A stretch of DNA of 26,429 nt from positions 1 to 26,429 of the forward strand of contig JAEZMI010000050.1 of assembly GCA_023414975.1 (NCBI GenBank), in the 5' to 3' direction. Shown one piece after another: positions 25,176-26,429 of this stretch (its first letter is position 1; every line of letters begins with the position of its first letter). Source of the DNA: Pseudomonadota bacterium (GTDB lineage Bacteria > Pseudomonadota > Alphaproteobacteria > Rhizobiales > Xanthobacteraceae). The notes beneath the pieces are model-generated. The model searched no databases, had not been told where the DNA came from, and was given only the letters and a program-made list of their open reading frames with translations. A program made the translations under genes and the position numbers.

Positions 25176-26429
25176 TCAATATGTGAGAACGATCGCCGCG
25201 CTGACGACATTCTGCTGATAGTCCTCGACACCGTTCACACCGTTCAGGCTCGACGAGTAGTCGGTGTAATTATAGGTCAGACGGAACGTCGCGTAGCGGT
25301 TCAGCAAATAGCGTAGCTCTGCACCGGCCACGTACTGATCGTCGTCACGCGCATAGTCTTCATAATTCTGGTTCTGATAGCTGAACCAGGCGGAGAGAAG
25401 TATATTGCGGCGCCATTCATAGTCGCCGCGCACCCCAACCGTCGAGCTCAGCACGCTCGAACCATCAAGGCCGTTATACTCAAAATTCGACGTCAGCACT
25501 TCCTGCTTCGCGTTGACATTGATCGTCAACAGCGGCGTGGCGAACCAGTCGAGATTGGCGCCATAGGTGAAGTGGGGAACCGAGTCGATATTGCCTTCCG
25601 AATCCCAGTAGCTGTAACCAACATAAACTTCACCGCGCGTCAGGCGCGACGGCTGGAATTCCAGACCGGTGGTGAACGAATATTGCTCGGCGTTGTAATC
25701 CGTATCTTCCATGAAGGCCCAGCTATAGCTGGAACCGAGGAAGACGCTGGTGAGCGGACTGATGCTGTAGCCGACACGCCCGCTGATCTTATAGTCCTGA
25801 CCGTCGCGGTAGGATTGATCGGTCGGCGCCCCGTCGAGGGTGTCGTCAAACGCACGATCGCGGAAATCGAACAGCACGCGCGTCCAGAGCCGGTTGAAGC
25901 TCTTGCGGAAGCCGACACCCGCCGTGGTCTGGTCGTAAGGCAGCGGCGAGGTCAGGCCGGTGTCGGTCTCGTCATCGCCCGGCAGCTCATTGAGATGCGC
26001 GAAACGGGCATAGCCAATGATCTCGAAATCACTGGTGACATCGAGACGACCATTCGTACCGGCCGAATAGCTCTGGTAGTCCGCCTCACTATACTTCGCG
26101 TAAGTGCCGCTCTCGAAATATCCGTCAAAAGCAAGATAGTGGCGGGTCCAGTCGGACTTCAACGTCGCCGCCGGCCGCACCGTCAGGATCCAGTCGGCCT
26201 TCTCGTTCGTGTCCGTCGCCGAGATATTGTCGTTGTAGCTGCCGCCCAGGAGAAGCGAGGGCAGAAGAACGAAGGAACCCACCGGTACGCCCGGCGCCGA
26301 TACGGCATCAGCGGCGCGATCCGCAACCGCCATACGCGCGGGATCGGAGGAGGTTGCCGAAGCCGGCGGCGGATATTCCGCCGCGCTGGCCACCCCGCCG
26401 AAAACGCTCCCGAGAAGCGCCGATACCAG
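25176..26429 (-). CDS. Outer-membrane beta-barrel protein of the exopolysaccharide locus (start outside window)
   Basis: The visible 417 residues run off the right edge: the frame remains open to 26429 and its first residues (LVSALLGSVFGGVASA, then AEYPPP) are the hydrophobic core and ASA cleavage site of a signal peptide, so only the first few codons are missing. A GTG at 26393 is internal. After a Pro/Ala-rich linker, from VGSFVLLPSLLLGGSYNDNI onward the sequence alternates aromatic and polar residues in amphipathic strands separated by Asp/Gly turns, ending in IVLTY. It resembles the putative beta-barrel porin 2 family (PF10082, BBP2), often found in exopolysaccharide loci. It is probably the outer-membrane component of the export machine. 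Confidence 0.85.
   Translation of the reverse strand: MVSALLGSVFGGVASAAEYPPPASATSSDPARMAVADRAADAVSAPGVPVGSFVLLPSLLLGGSYNDNISATDTNEKADWILTVRPAATLKSDWTRHYLAFDGYFESGTYAKYSEADYQSYSAGTNGRLDVTSDFEIIGYARFAHLNELPGDDETDTGLTSPLPYDQTTAGVGFRKSFNRLWTRVLFDFRDRAFDDTLDGAPTDQSYRDGQDYKISGRVGYSISPLTSVFLGSSYSWAFMEDTDYNAEQYSFTTGLEFQPSRLTRGEVYVGYSYWDSEGNIDSVPHFTYGANLDWFATPLLTINVNAKQEVLTSNFEYNGLDGSSVLSSTVGVRGDYEWRRNILLSAWFSYQNQNYEDYARDDDQYVAGAELRYLLNRYATFRLTYNYTDYSSSLNGVNGVEDYQQNVVSAAIVLTY

Overview
The window looks like chromosomal DNA of a GC-rich alphaproteobacterium. A member of the Hyphomicrobiales, perhaps near Xanthobacteraceae, is my best guess. That rests on the high GC, the five-step histidine pathway using HutF, the glycine-repeat autotransporter, the NitT/TauT transporters and palindromic intergenic repeats; no rRNA or other marker gene is present to prove it.

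Layout, left to right. (1) 2-2896: the 3' part of a large autotransporter with GGGGG-ended passenger repeats. (2) 3029-11548: a complete histidine utilisation locus. HutC lies at the left edge. A leftward operon hutI-hutH-hutG-hutU makes urocanate, imidazolonepropionate, formiminoglutamate and, after HutF, glutamate plus formate. A rightward hutF-ridA operon starts from the other side of the same intergenic region. An identical 13-bp palindromic site lies upstream of hutC and between hutI and hutF, so HutC probably controls itself and both operons. A 399-nt gap between hutH and hutG is filled with REP-like hairpins. A bidirectional terminator at 11523-11548 closes the locus.

(3) 11568-16608: a tight leftward operon for a NitT/TauT-type ABC importer (binding protein, permease, ATPase, permease) ending in a fumarylpyruvate-hydrolase-like FAH enzyme. 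It is divergent from a FadR-type GntR regulator, with paired palindromic sites between them. (4) 16673-18945: pta-ackA, the acetyl-CoA/acetyl-phosphate/acetate node, preceded by an FNR/FixK-like box.

(5) 18935-26429: an exopolysaccharide assembly and export locus of visibly lower GC. It holds a BY-kinase fused to its polysaccharide co-polymerase, a short single-SLBB export lipoprotein, a Wzy/O-antigen-ligase-type membrane protein, a PPP-family phosphatase, an outer-membrane beta-barrel that runs off the right edge, and an unrecognised membrane-anchored protein. The most interesting hypotheses here are that the beta-barrel supplies the outer-membrane pore that the short export lipoprotein lacks, and that the PPP phosphatase is the partner of the BY-kinase.

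Gene coverage is dense on both strands. I saw no tRNA, rRNA, insertion sequence, CRISPR array or integrase.
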